Below, piece after piece: positions 35,661-45,608 of a DNA stretch of 64,000 nucleotides (its first letter is position 1; each line of letters starts with the position of its first letter). Source of the stretch: Pseudoscleropodium purum (Eukaryota > Streptophyta > Bryopsida > Hypnales > Brachytheciaceae); the NCBI GenBank assembly GCA_963969395.1, contig OZ017798.1, forward strand, positions 3,348,001 to 3,412,000, given 5' to 3'. The position numbers and the translations under genes are program-made. Under the pieces are notes generated by a model. That model had not been told where the DNA came from. It did no database searches and was given only the letters and a program-made list of their open reading frames with translations.

Positions 35661-36989
35661 TTTGTTCTTTAACTCAATTTTCACAATTTTAAAAAAGATC
35701 ACTTTTTCAAAAACAAAAATTTGAAATTGGTTTTCTAAATTTATGTATATGTGGAAAACTTTGAACCATTACATTTTGATCAATGAGTCAAAAGTTATGA
35801 GTTTTTTTTTGTTTATGGACAATTATGGATTCTCTACTCAAAAATAAACTTTGAAGTCCTTTATCTTACTCAATTTTCAATATTTTTGAAAAAAATGTAA
35901 TCATAGGATGTAAATTGTTTATGACAACATTGCATTTATTGGAATAGGTATTTTTCAATTCCATAATTAAATTCTAAACAATTTAGTATTTTAAACATTC
36001 TCTACTATTGATAATTTACTATTTTTTTCTCTTATGTTGTAAAATTCCAAATGATCTGAAAATTTTCAAGCATGTAGGCAACTTGTTTAGAAAAAATAAT
36101 TCAAAGAAGCACCATTATTTTGGACATTTTTTCATAGAAAAGTGAGGCTTATGAAGTGCAACTACCTTGTTTTTTACAAGGCCAAAAAAAATAATTTCAA
36201 TGAATTTTAGTGCTTATATTTTGCAATCAACATAGTAAAATTATTTTGAAATTTTTAACACACATTTTCAAGGTTTCAAACTACAAGATTCTATGGTCAC
36301 ATGTGTCAAAAAAAGTTTTTTTTCAAAAATTTGGTACACACTAAAAATGCCAATTTTAAAGCGTTTTTGGTGAAAATATGGTCATGGAACTTTAGGGGTT
36401 AATTATGCAAGACAAAAAATGTCAATTGTACTCTATATTGTACAAAAAAATTAAATGACACAATAGGGAGTTTGTAAGATTATTGAACCTAACTATACAA
36501 TACTAGTACCCTCCAAGAAGTTTTGCAACCCCATGTCTAGTTCTTAGCCAAATAGTTTGATTATAAAACAAACTCTAGGTAAGTAAATTTTGATATTTGA
36601 TTGCATTTTTTTTTCCTTAGACAAGGTGAGTCATGCACCTTGTTGCGACTGATTCTACTTCTTAGATATATCCCTCTTTATGAGAGGTGGTTGATTTTGA
36701 AAACACTAAATTGAATTTAAAGGTACACTACTATATTTGAAAATTTCATTAAAGGAAATCATAGGTAGTGGATTTCAACTCGCTTTGGAGTTGAGAAGAT
36801 AAATATTACTACATGCATTCTTCTAGTGAATGTTACTTGCAAACATAGCTTGGAAGTTATTTGAGGAAAGATTGATGCTTATCTAAGATATTGTGTATGA
36901 AATGTTGCTAGGAGTTCTATAAGCAAACTTTGTAAAGTTCTAAGTATTGTTGGTTAACTTTGCACCATGACATAACGTATAATTCATTG
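35661..36989. other. continuation of dispersed repeat B, then AT-rich DNA before a mariner fragment
   Basis: The portion to about 35880 matches 51180-51360 reversed (ATTTATGTATAT, TTGAACCATTACATTT, AAACTTTGAAGTC). The portion 36780-36990 probably contains the decayed upstream part of the mariner transposase, but no motif is certain. Confidence 0.45.
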
Positions 36990-37213
36990 AATGGCCACCA
37001 AATTATTTTTATCTCAATCCTATAGAAAATGTATGGAAGCAAGTCAAAGATTGAGTGCAAAATAGATGTATTTCCCATAATAAAGACCAAATGTGGACAT
37101 CAACAAATTTGATGTAGGAAAATATACTTCAAGGAAGTATCCAAAAGTTAATTTCTACAATACCAAACCAAATGGAAGCTATGATAGCAACTCAATGTGG
37201 TAGTACTTGCTAG
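36990..37213 (+). pseudogene. Tc1/mariner-type transposase fragment (C-terminal DDE_3 region)
   Basis: From 36992 one plus frame gives WPPNYFYLNPIENVWKQVKD, a TGA, VQNRCISHNKDQMW, a TAG and IQKLISTIPNQMEAMIATQC followed by GST. This is the classic Tc1/mariner C-terminal arrangement (WPPxSPDLNPIENxW with the last catalytic residue region, then the PNRMEAVI-like motif). SPD has become NYF. It is a fragment, broken by two stops, and ends on TAG at 37211-37213. It shows that TA-targeting elements have been active in this genome, as the TA-flanked ends at 20453 and 33945 also suggest. Confidence 0.8.
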
Positions 37214-37507
37214 TAGTAGATTTACAACTTTCTTGCAAAGTAGTTGCTAGTGAGGAAGACATAATGTAAAATTCATGTTATGGAAGACTTTTAAAATACT
37301 ATAGCTTTTTAATGATACCCTATTTGACAACAATAATTCAAATTTGTTTGTAATACACGTGTATGTTTTCCTTTGCCTTGAACATGTTTGAAAGAAAATT
37401 GCAAAATACATTAAAGCCACATAGAGGAAAACTTTACCTACATAGTGTGAGCCATTGTAACATGAAAAATGTGAGCAATTATTCACGTGCAATTAGATCT
37501 TAAAAAG
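37214..37507. other. no gene recognised
   Basis: AT-rich spacer between the mariner fragment and the macro-gene leader. The 81-codon minus frame here has no motif. Confidence 0.5.
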
Positions 37508-37975
37508 TTGCAATCTGCATTTGAGTGGGCAATGTCACAGAATTGGTGCATAAACCCTAAATCTTAGGGTTTGAAACTCATTGCAAACCCGTCTTGCCCG
37601 TTTCGTCTCTAGGCGGAAGTGATCAGGAGCTCGTTTCCATGGTGCAGGACGACTGCGTGTTTATTGCGAAGTGTGAAGGAGAGCTTTGCGAGCTGCCGTG
37701 AGCCCTTGAGGCTTGCTTGCACCGATTTTGCTCGAGCTCGGGCTTTGTTGTATCATCTGCAGGAGTCTAATCTCTAGGTACAGCTGAAATCGCTTCTTCT
37801 TTTTGTGCCTTTTGTGCTTTTTGTGTTTTGTGTGTTTAGTGATGGTCTTTGGTGTGAGTGGATGTCGAATTTCAAGTCACGGCGGACTTTTCGTCTTCTT
37901 TCTGTGTTTATCAATGTTCCTTTGACGTGATTAGATGTGGTGAAGCTATGATTTAAGGTGCTCGTTGAAGACCCT
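37508..37975 (+). promoter_or_regulatory. promoter / 5' leader of the macro-domain gene (copy 2 of the duplicated block)
   Basis: From GCAATCTGCATTTGAGTG to GCTCGTTGAAGA this block is nearly identical to the TLC leader at 25380-25830 reversed. The longest identical run covers about 160 bases, from AAATCTTAGGG to GTGAGCCC. It carries a nearly palindromic double telo-box at 37554-37574 (AAACCCTAA facing TTAGGGTTT); the TLC copy has lost the first arm (AATCCGTAA). A 20-codon upstream ORF is at 37639-37701. A likely leader-intron donor CTCTAG/GTACAG lies near 37770-37780. The macro start codon is about 590 bp past the end of homology, with a possible acceptor GTGACAG ending at 38552, so a 5' UTR intron of about 770 bp is likely. 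Confidence 0.7.
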
Positions 37976-38561
37976 CACAAATTACTTACCCTAAAAAGTT
38001 GAGGAAGCATCATAAATCGCATACCCTACAGAGTGGTTGTTGTAAGTCTGGAACGTCTGTCAGGTCATTGCAGGCTATCCTCCTTATGCTCTTCTAATAA
38101 TTCTATGAAAAAAGTGTTCTCTAGGCTGTTCTCAATAACCTTCGGTTTTTTATGATTTCCCTGGGGTCCTGTGTACTCTGGTTTGGACTTTGTCGCCTTC
38201 CTTAGTCCATACCCTAGAGAACGCCGGGACTGTACGGCGGATTCTTTTCTTCTGTCTCTGTCGTTGTGCAGGTTTGAGAACGAAACAGGGCGGTGTCGTT
38301 CAGTCTTAATCTCGAAGTTGATCGGGCTTCCAGCTTGGTTTTATTTAAGCTTTCAAATGTCGCAGTTTGGTTTTTTCAAGAGATCCTATCTAGCGCTGGT
38401 TATCTTCGTTATACACTGAAGATTTCAAATGTCGCAGAGGTCGTGTCCATATATTATTGGGACTACCGTTTACTACATAAGTTTAGGAGTTTTAGTCTGC
38501 TGGTGATTCAAGAATCGACATTGATGATGGGTTGTTTTGGGGGGCGTGACAGAGTAAGCAA

Positions 38562-39913
38562 ATGGCTATTGGAGAGGAGATGAAACTTGATGAAGTAGAT
38601 ATAAAAGGGGCTAATGACATGAAGGAGGAAGTGGAAAGTCGGACGGATGATATGGACAATGGGTGCGATGGTGTCCCAAAGGAGCACAATGAGAAACTTG
38701 ATAAAGTAGATAGAAAAGGGGTTAACGATATAAAGGAGGATGTGGACAGTCGGACGGATGATATGGACAATGGGTGCGATGGTGCCCCAGAGGAGCAGAA
38801 AGAGAAACGTGATGAAGTGGATAGAAAAGGAGTGGATGATAAAAAGGAGGAAGTGGAAAGTCGGACGGGCTATTGGTTTTACTTGACAGGGCCATGCTCA
38901 CTGGTCCTTCACCGTGGTGACATAACAAAATGGTTCAAGGACGGCAAGACTGATGCAATCGTGAATGCCGCCAATGAGATGATGCTTGGTGGAGGAGGAG
39001 TGGATGGTGCCATTCACCGAGCTGCTGGAAGGAAGTTGTTTGATGCATGCTTCAAGTCTCCCGAGGTTGCAAGGGGTGTCCGGTGTCCCATTGGAAGTGC
39101 AGTGATCACTCCAGGTGAGAGTTTTTTTCGTTTTTTTCATTTGGACTTATGCAACAGTGTGACAAACAGTGGTAAATTCTCAAATATTTATTCGACATTG
39201 TCCTAGCGATGCTTTCCTCTGTTGAAATCATCTGGTTGGGATTCTGCACTAGCGTTGTGAATGTGACCTGTCATTACTGGTTTTAGTGTGTATGAGGCTT
39301 ACGCACTAGAGGAAAGGTAGTGAAGTGAAGGCATGTCATTGATCTTTGAGGGCAAGTAATTATGACACTGAAGGAATGCCACGAGTCCCGTCCTTCATTT
39401 GGGCATGTTTCGGGCATCATTTGTGGCACTTGAAAGTTGACATGGCAACAAAGTAGCTTCTGGGCACGATTGCCTGGAAATCCATGAAAGTGGTTGGGCC
39501 GGGCAGAATCGGTGTTGCTTGCCACTGTTTTAGTGTGGTAACGGCCCAAGTTTCTACTGTCCTGACAGCAAATCTGTGATCATTTTGCAGGGTTCAGGTT
39601 ACCAGTGGCACAGGTCATTCATACTGTGGGACCAATGTACCACAAGGAAGAGGATCCAGCTGGTATATTAGGAAAGGCGTACAAGAGATCCATCGCGCTT
39701 GCTAAGAAGTCCGGGGTTAAGTACGTTGCTTTTCCAGCAATATCCTGCGGTATCTATGGGTATCCATACGAGGAAGCAGCCAAGGTTTCCATTCAAGCAC
39801 TTCAGGAGAGTGCTGGGGATTTGTCGGAGGTTCATTTTGTTCTATTCGAGGAAGGTACTTACGGTGCATGGCTTGCTTACGCCGAGAAAAACTTGGACAG
39901 ATTGCCTGCCTAA
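38562..39913 (+). CDS. macro-domain protein, ADP-ribose/O-acetyl-ADP-ribose hydrolase type (2 exons, 291 aa)
   Basis: Exon 1 is 38562-39114 and exon 2 is 39591-39913 (stop TAA), joined by a 476-bp GT/AG intron that splits a Gly codon. The ATG is followed by an open frame and preceded in frame by a TGA at 38547. Residues 10-102 are a charged, three-unit repeat. The macro fold starts near residue 108 ([20 protein letters not shown]). It shows NAAN at 135-138, [14 protein letters not shown] at 143-156, [11 protein letters not shown] before the junction, VIHTVGP after it and [13 protein letters not shown] at 231-243. This set matches the MacroD/YmdB class, which binds ADP-ribose and removes it from acidic residues or hydrolyses O-acetyl-ADP-ribose. 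All the binding loops I can name are present, so activity is plausible. The repeat N-terminus is unusual. Cytosol or nucleus is inferred because I see no targeting peptide. Confidence 0.92.
38589..38868 (+). repeat. 111-bp in-frame tandem repeat, 2.5 units, in macro exon 1
   Basis: Units begin GATGAAGTAGAT (38589), GATAAAGTAGAT (38700) and GATGAAGTGGAT (38811). Each full unit encodes 37 residues of the pattern [23 protein letters not shown]. The third unit is cut after the SRT motif and runs into the macro domain. The frame is preserved and the differences are mostly conservative. Confidence 0.9.
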
Positions 39914-41094
39914 GTCTCAGCTTTCAGTTGTAAATATATGTATCTCTGTTGACCTAGGCGTTGGGGTTCCAATTTACTTCTTGAAATTATACTTTTGATT
40001 ACATCTCACTGCATCTGTGACTATTTAATGAAGCTACTGCACTGCATGCATTCCTGGATTCCCAAGCACGTTTGATTTTATGGTTTAATAGGACAGAACT
40101 GATCTGTTTTTATGGATCGCTGTTGTGTATAATCTGAAGACAGATCTTGTTCGTGAGTTCTCAGACAGTCAGGTGGTACAGACGGTACCTTCCTGATATT
40201 TTTGAAATGCTGGTATCTTCTTACTTCTTTATGTTTAATGTTCCAGTGCTAGGGTTAATTGTTCTACAGTCTCCGCACCAGTGAACTACCCTGGTCTGAG
40301 TGTAGGTTGCCCAGAAGTACAGAACAAATCTTATCTGAGTCGCGTTCCCGAGAACTTGAGGTAAGGTAGACAGGCGTATTACCACCCTGATTTGGCTATG
40401 GTTGAACTAATGGTTTCATACTTCTGATCATACTTTGTACACTACATGTTTTTTCGTAATTTTCCAAGCTTAGAAACGTCTAAATTGACATAATTTCTAC
40501 TGAAGTTAGCAGTTTCCCATGAAGGGCAACACTGAATTATCCCCGATCGAACCTCTTGGTCTTCACCTAAACTACAATTTCATTTCTAATTGTGAAGGTT
40601 CCACGGTTAACAATCCCACAGTTCACAAATTGCATGCACAATAACAATTTCCCAACACTGCTCTTGGAAATTTACGCACATTTTGGGCCTCATTCCACTT
40701 TCACAATGAGTGTAGTTGCTTTTGGATAAATTAAAGGTCGTTTGCTAGCTTAGGGGCATTTTGAAAGTCAAACCTCAATTTTCACATAAGGTAGGAGGCT
40801 TGAATTCAGATTGGGCATTTTGTATCAAACATGACATAGAGGTACATTTTGATTTTTTCTATGTACCAAAATGTACAAAGGGTGTACATTCTAGGAGGTA
40901 GTTGCTTTTATAGCCCTATGGGCTTTAACTTCAAAATTTCATAACTAATTCCATAAAGCTTAATAAATTATGAAACAACTTTAGGTTAGATGCCACTTCC
41001 TCTTGTCTTTCAAGGAAAATTTACTGAAAAATATTTCAAGATGTTTTACATCCTCAAAATTCAATTTCACTGCTTAGATGATCATTTTATGGAC
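39914..41094. other. 3' flank of macro gene, then spacer; no gene recognised
   Basis: The first 150-200 bp should be the 3' UTR (no exact AATAAA seen). The remainder to about 40700 is of mixed composition without a supportable frame, and then AT-rich repeat-type DNA begins. Confidence 0.45.
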
Positions 41095-42490
41095 TTCCTA
41101 CCTTAGTTCTTGATTTCAAATGATCTTAATCCCTAAAGTCCCATTGTCCCCTTGGGGGACAAATTAGATTTTGGGTAGGTTCTTGTGACCTTAATGTTTA
41201 GTGAATTGTTTTGAAATTTTCCTGTAAGATAGACAAATTGATTATCTACCTAGGAATATAATTTTTATTTCAATTGGTACCCAAGAGCAAAAAGTTATAC
41301 CACAAAAAGCTTGAAATTGAACTCGGTTGGCAACACAAAAAAAATTGCAAAAAATCAAAAAAAATTTAAAAAAAAATTCCTTGAAATATTTTATTTTTGT
41401 CTACATGTGAAGCTTTGATTCGTTCTATTTGGACTAATAATGAGAAAGGTAAGGACAATTTTGTTTTTCAAGTAATTTCAACATCTTCTTGAAAAAAGAA
41501 CTTGTAGGATTCATTTTTTAATGCAATTTACACAATTTTATACAATTTTTTTTGAGAATGTTGTATTTGCTTGCTAAAACAATTTCACCAATGGGATTAT
41601 TGTCTTTCAATCCCATCTTGGAGTTATTAAGGATTTAGTTTTTTTTTCCAATCTTGGACCTACTTCTACTTAGCATTTTTTTAAAGAATGAAAATCAAGT
41701 ATTCTTTTTTGAATTTTTTTCCTAGACTTTCAATTCAATTCTTTAATACAAAATTTTTTAACTCAAAGTTTGTAGTGCAAAAAAATTCCACAATTGGCAG
41801 TCAAAGTCATCTAAAATTGCAGACTAGCATTCACAAAAACTTTCTTTTTCAACTTTGAATGCTAATATCTTCCAATCTATATGGTCAAACTTCATGAAAT
41901 TTTTACCATATGATCTAAGACAAGTTAAATACAAGATCCTATGGTTAGATTTTTTTAAATGATTTTTTTTTGTTTTTTTGAGTGAATATAGCAGAAATGA
42001 CAAATTGAGTGGTTTTTGACAAAAAAAAATGGCCTTGGGACTGTAGAAATTAAACTTAACTAAGAAAATGTAACTCCAATAATCAATTTAAAACTCCATT
42101 TTAATTTTTCTCAAAAAAATTTAAATTGCAATTTTTGTGAAATTTTGAAGGGTGCATCTTGAAATATAAAAAAAAATACAACACTTTTTCACTTTTTTAA
42201 TCAAGTTCTTTTTTGTGTAAGCTTAAGGAGTACTCTAACTATATTAGAATGGTAATCACTAGTATCTTCAAAACTTGTCTAATTTTCTTATTATTTTAAG
42301 CATTTCCATAATTACTATGATTTTTAGAAAAAAATATTATTTTAGAAAGAAAAATTTGAATGTTTTTAATTGTAATAAAATCTGAAAATAATCTATATAT
42401 GTATATAGATTATTGCAAGAGAAAAATGTTAAGTTTTTGAAATGCATATTTTAATATAGAAAACTAAAGAATTTTTTCCAAGTAATAAGT
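41095..42490 (+). repeat. dispersed repeat family, copy C
   Basis: TTCTTGATTTCAAATGATCTTAATCCCTAAAGTC, read in parts, and AATATAATTTTTATTTCAATTG match copy B at 35040-35200. The site CAACATCTTCTTGAAAAAAG at 41478-41497 corresponds to the point where copy B carries its poly(A) insertion. The part at 42190-42480 matches 21000-21300. Non-coding. Confidence 0.55.
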
Positions 42491-44440
42491 TGATTTGTCT
42501 TATAATCTCCTAAGGACTAGGGGTAGTGTAACTTAGATTAGTAATTTAATTATGACTTTCAATCGATATTTATAAAATATGATCCATAGATAATAGTCAT
42601 GTGGTTAGATCCACTAGTATATAGACCAATGGAGTATTTTTCAATTAAATTTGGAGCCAAAAAATGAAAATTTGTTCTAAATTTGATTATAGATTGAATA
42701 TTTGTGATTTTCACAATTCTTTTTCCTTTAAGTTCAAAATGTTAAATTTTAATCTTAGTGATTTTTTTTTTTAAATTAAAATTTTTTTTATTCAAATTAT
42801 TTTTGAAGGATCATTTTTTGAACTAAAAAAGTTGATTTTTGAAGCCAAACATACAAGTATCCTTTGAATAATAGAATGTTTGCAAAGCAAAAGTCATTGA
42901 AATCCATACCTTATAAATGTTAAAGAAAAACAAAATAATCTATAAAATAATTGATGGATGAAAAAATTCATTTTAGGGTGCTTTGGATGTATTTGCATTC
43001 ATCCACTTTTTGAAATTCGAATTTCTTGTCATGAAGGGGTTCATAGTAAACACAAGTTGCAAACAATATAACAAAAATTGCATCTACACACTTGGGTCTA
43101 CCATTGCAATAACCAATAAATTTTGTTAAATTTTGAAACTTTAAATCCTAAGTCTATGAGTTTGTATCCTCATACTTATTAATGGTAGATTTTGAGATTT
43201 TAAATTTAACTTTGTAGGTGTATTACTAAGATATGGGCTATAAGATGGTGAATTCTTGGCTAATTGCAATACCTATATGTTAACATTGTTGCAAAATTGC
43301 CATTTATTCCTACAAATCTACCAATCCATTTTGAATAGTGCATCAATATGAATTGAATTACTTTTTGTACTACTGGTTCCTATTTTTGTCATAGATTTGA
43401 TTTAACGAATAAAGATCAAAGATTCATGTTTAAATGAGATCAATTTAATCAAATATATTATGAATTTTATTATTATTTAAGGTTGCAAATTTAATCTCTT
43501 CAAAATTCAATTTCTTACAAAAAAACATAAAATCCTAGAAGGAACTTTTCAATCCTTTATGAGAAACAAACAACAATCCATATAAAATGCATAGCTTGAT
43601 TGCATAGCTTGATTTCTCCAATGATAATTTAGTAATAAAGACAGACTTACAAAACTGCAACCTTACAAACACTTCAATGATAATCTAACAATAAAGATGG
43701 ACTAACAAAATTGCATTTTTCTAAAGACTTCTAATAATGAAGATCAACTCACAACATTGTAACTTTACTAATAGAAGAACTAGAAAGTAGAATTTGAGCA
43801 ATCTACTCTAAAAATTCTTGCTTAAAGGTTATGTGTTGTGTATTGTAGCACAAAAGAAAATCTCTATTAGGATGTTAAATCTACCACTTCTTACACCCAA
43901 AGTCTAATGAAATAGAAATTTTTCCTTTAAATTGATCGATTTCTTTGCAATGGCTAAGGTAGCCCAACCCAATTCCACCCCCCTACTTTTGCCTCCAATT
44001 CCATTTAGAAAAACATCCAAATTAATTCATTTTTTTTTAACAAAATTAGTGCATTCATGCCTATAAGAATAATGCATCAATCCTTTATTGGTGAGTATTG
44101 AAGTGCCATTACATACATGGAAAGGCGGTTATGGATTGTTTATAAGACATTTATGACTTCACTCTATGGACAATTTTATAATTTTATGACAAACCACTTT
44201 TGAAATTCATAGAAATTACAATTTTAGTCGAAAAATTATAATTCCACTTCAATTCAATTTGTGAAACAAGCGCACACCTTTCAAAAATATATGTCCCTCC
44301 TCTTGGAATTGGTCCCAAGATATTTAGATTGCAAATCAGGGTGGTAATAGGCTTCTCTACCTTTATGACCCTTTCCACACTGTCTTGACACCTCCGCGTC
44401 TCAACCATCATAACCCTTTCCCGTCTATGCCAATGCCACA
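42491..44440. other. AT-rich, no gene recognised
   Basis: Long A/T runs and no frame above about 60 codons except a minus frame at 44184-44492, which has no motif. An imperfect repetition around 43660-43750 shares the words AATGATAAT-TA--AATAAAGA-GGACT. Confidence 0.5.
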
Positions 44441-44948
44441 TGGCGCACCATGGTTGGAAAAAAGGGGGAACGTTGTTTGAGACTGGATTCAAAAGAACAA
44501 ATTCCTGTCCAGAACCTTCTTGATGCGGCGTTCGTTGTTCGATTCATTAGCACTTATGGCGCCAACGCACATAAATTACTCCCTTCCTACCCATCGATCC
44601 AAAGCCAAGGTAGATCGACGGACGAAAACACCAGAGCTTCATGGGAACACTCGCATTCCCAACACTGAGAACATCCGTTCCCATGGATCGATCGTCTCTC
44701 TCCAAGTTGATTCTAGACTCTTCCACCGTGTTCACCATTACTACAGCTAGCCCAGCGTTGCCGCCTCCGCCATAGCCATTAGGGTTTGCTCCCCTCGCCG
44801 CATTAACGCCGCGATCCCGTGAACAATAATTTCCCGTTTGTATTCAGGGTTTTAGGTTTTTCTACTGATCTTGCATTCGGTGTTGCATTTGCTGTTGTTG
44901 CATTTCGAGGGATTAGTTGAGGCGTGCGAGTTTTAGAGAGCCGGCGGG
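44441..44948 (+). promoter_or_regulatory. upstream region of the Gly/Met-rich p23 gene, with a telo-box
   Basis: GC content rises sharply here compared with the preceding 2 kb. A telo-box (TTAGGGTTT) lies at 44779-44787, and CAGGGTTTTAGG follows at about 44846. In plants such boxes are common just upstream of the transcription start of growth-related and housekeeping genes. The 5' UTR probably starts between about 44790 and 44850. The start codon context is GGCGGGATGGC. Confidence 0.5.
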
Positions 44949-45608
44949 ATGGCACGCCATCCGGAGATTCTGTGGGCGCAGCGCAGCGATAAGGTGTACT
45001 TGACCGTGGAGCTTCTGGACGCCAAGAGTCCCGATGTCAAGCTATTGCCGGAAGGTCGCTTCACTTTTTCTGCAACTGTCGGGGCGAACAACCAGATGTT
45101 CGAGACCGATCTGGAGCTTTACGCCGCGATCGACGTTGAGAAATCCGTCGTGAATAAGGGACAGCGTCATACCACTGTCGTGCTGGAGAAGACGACTGCG
45201 GAGTGGTGGCCGAGGTTGGTGAAAGCTTCCGGGAAAGCACCGCAATTCGTCAAGGTGGACTGGAACAAATGGGTGGACGAGGACGAGGAGGACGAAGCGC
45301 CGGCTATGGACATGGGCGGAATGGGTGGAATGGGTGGAATGGGAGGCATGGGTGGCATGGGTGGCATGCCGGATTTTTCTGCGATGGGTGGTATGGGTGG
45401 AATGGGTGGAGGGATGCCTGACTTCTCTGGCATGGGAGGCATGGGAGGGGATGACGATGACGACATTGAGGATGACGACGATATGCCCGAGCTTAGCAAA
45501 GTCGAGGACGAGAGTGCAAAGGAAAGCACACCGACGACGGCTGCCGTGGAAGTGAAGCCTGAAGACGGAGCTCAGGAATCAAAGAAACCCGAAGCTACCA
45601 AGATATAA
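44949..45608 (+). CDS. p23-type Hsp90 co-chaperone, Gly/Met-rich form (219 aa)
   Basis: A single open frame from ATG at 44949 to TAA encodes a complete p23. The CS domain (about residues 3-92) begins MARHPEILWAQRSDKVYLTVEL. The p23 signature follows: WWPRLVKASGKAPQFVKVDW and NKWVDEDEEDE. Residues 122-167 are a Gly-Gly-Met repeat stretch with two MPDFS motifs, typical of the plant p23-1 type. After that come an acidic stretch (DDDDDIEDDDD) and a Lys/Glu-rich tail ending in EATKI. In this family the CS domain and the acidic tail contact ATP-bound Hsp90 in cytosol and nucleus; plant p23s bind Hsp90 but inhibit its ATPase weakly. The role of the GGM region is not known. No intron interrupts it, as in the paralogue at 6713-7192, which lacks the GGM part. 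The assignment is secure. Confidence 0.95.
   Translation: MARHPEILWAQRSDKVYLTVELLDAKSPDVKLLPEGRFTFSATVGANNQMFETDLELYAAIDVEKSVVNKGQRHTTVVLEKTTAEWWPRLVKASGKAPQFVKVDWNKWVDEDEEDEAPAMDMGGMGGMGGMGGMGGMGGMPDFSAMGGMGGMGGGMPDFSGMGGMGGDDDDDIEDDDDMPELSKVEDESAKESTPTTAAVEVKPEDGAQESKKPEATKI
45312..45449 (+). repeat. GGCATGGGTGGAATG-type minisatellite encoding the GGM region
   Basis: Nine-base units of GGN ATG GGN repeat with synonymous changes, interrupted twice by CCNGANTTYTCT (PDFS). It is liable to copy-number change, so allele length probably varies. Confidence 0.85.

Noticed and set aside
38492..38928. Two Ser/Leu-rich minus-strand openings
   Set aside because: Antisense of the repeat region of the macro gene.
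45167..45529. 120-codon minus-strand opening rich in Pro/Met/Ser
   Set aside because: Antisense of the GGM repeat and acidic tail of the p23 gene.
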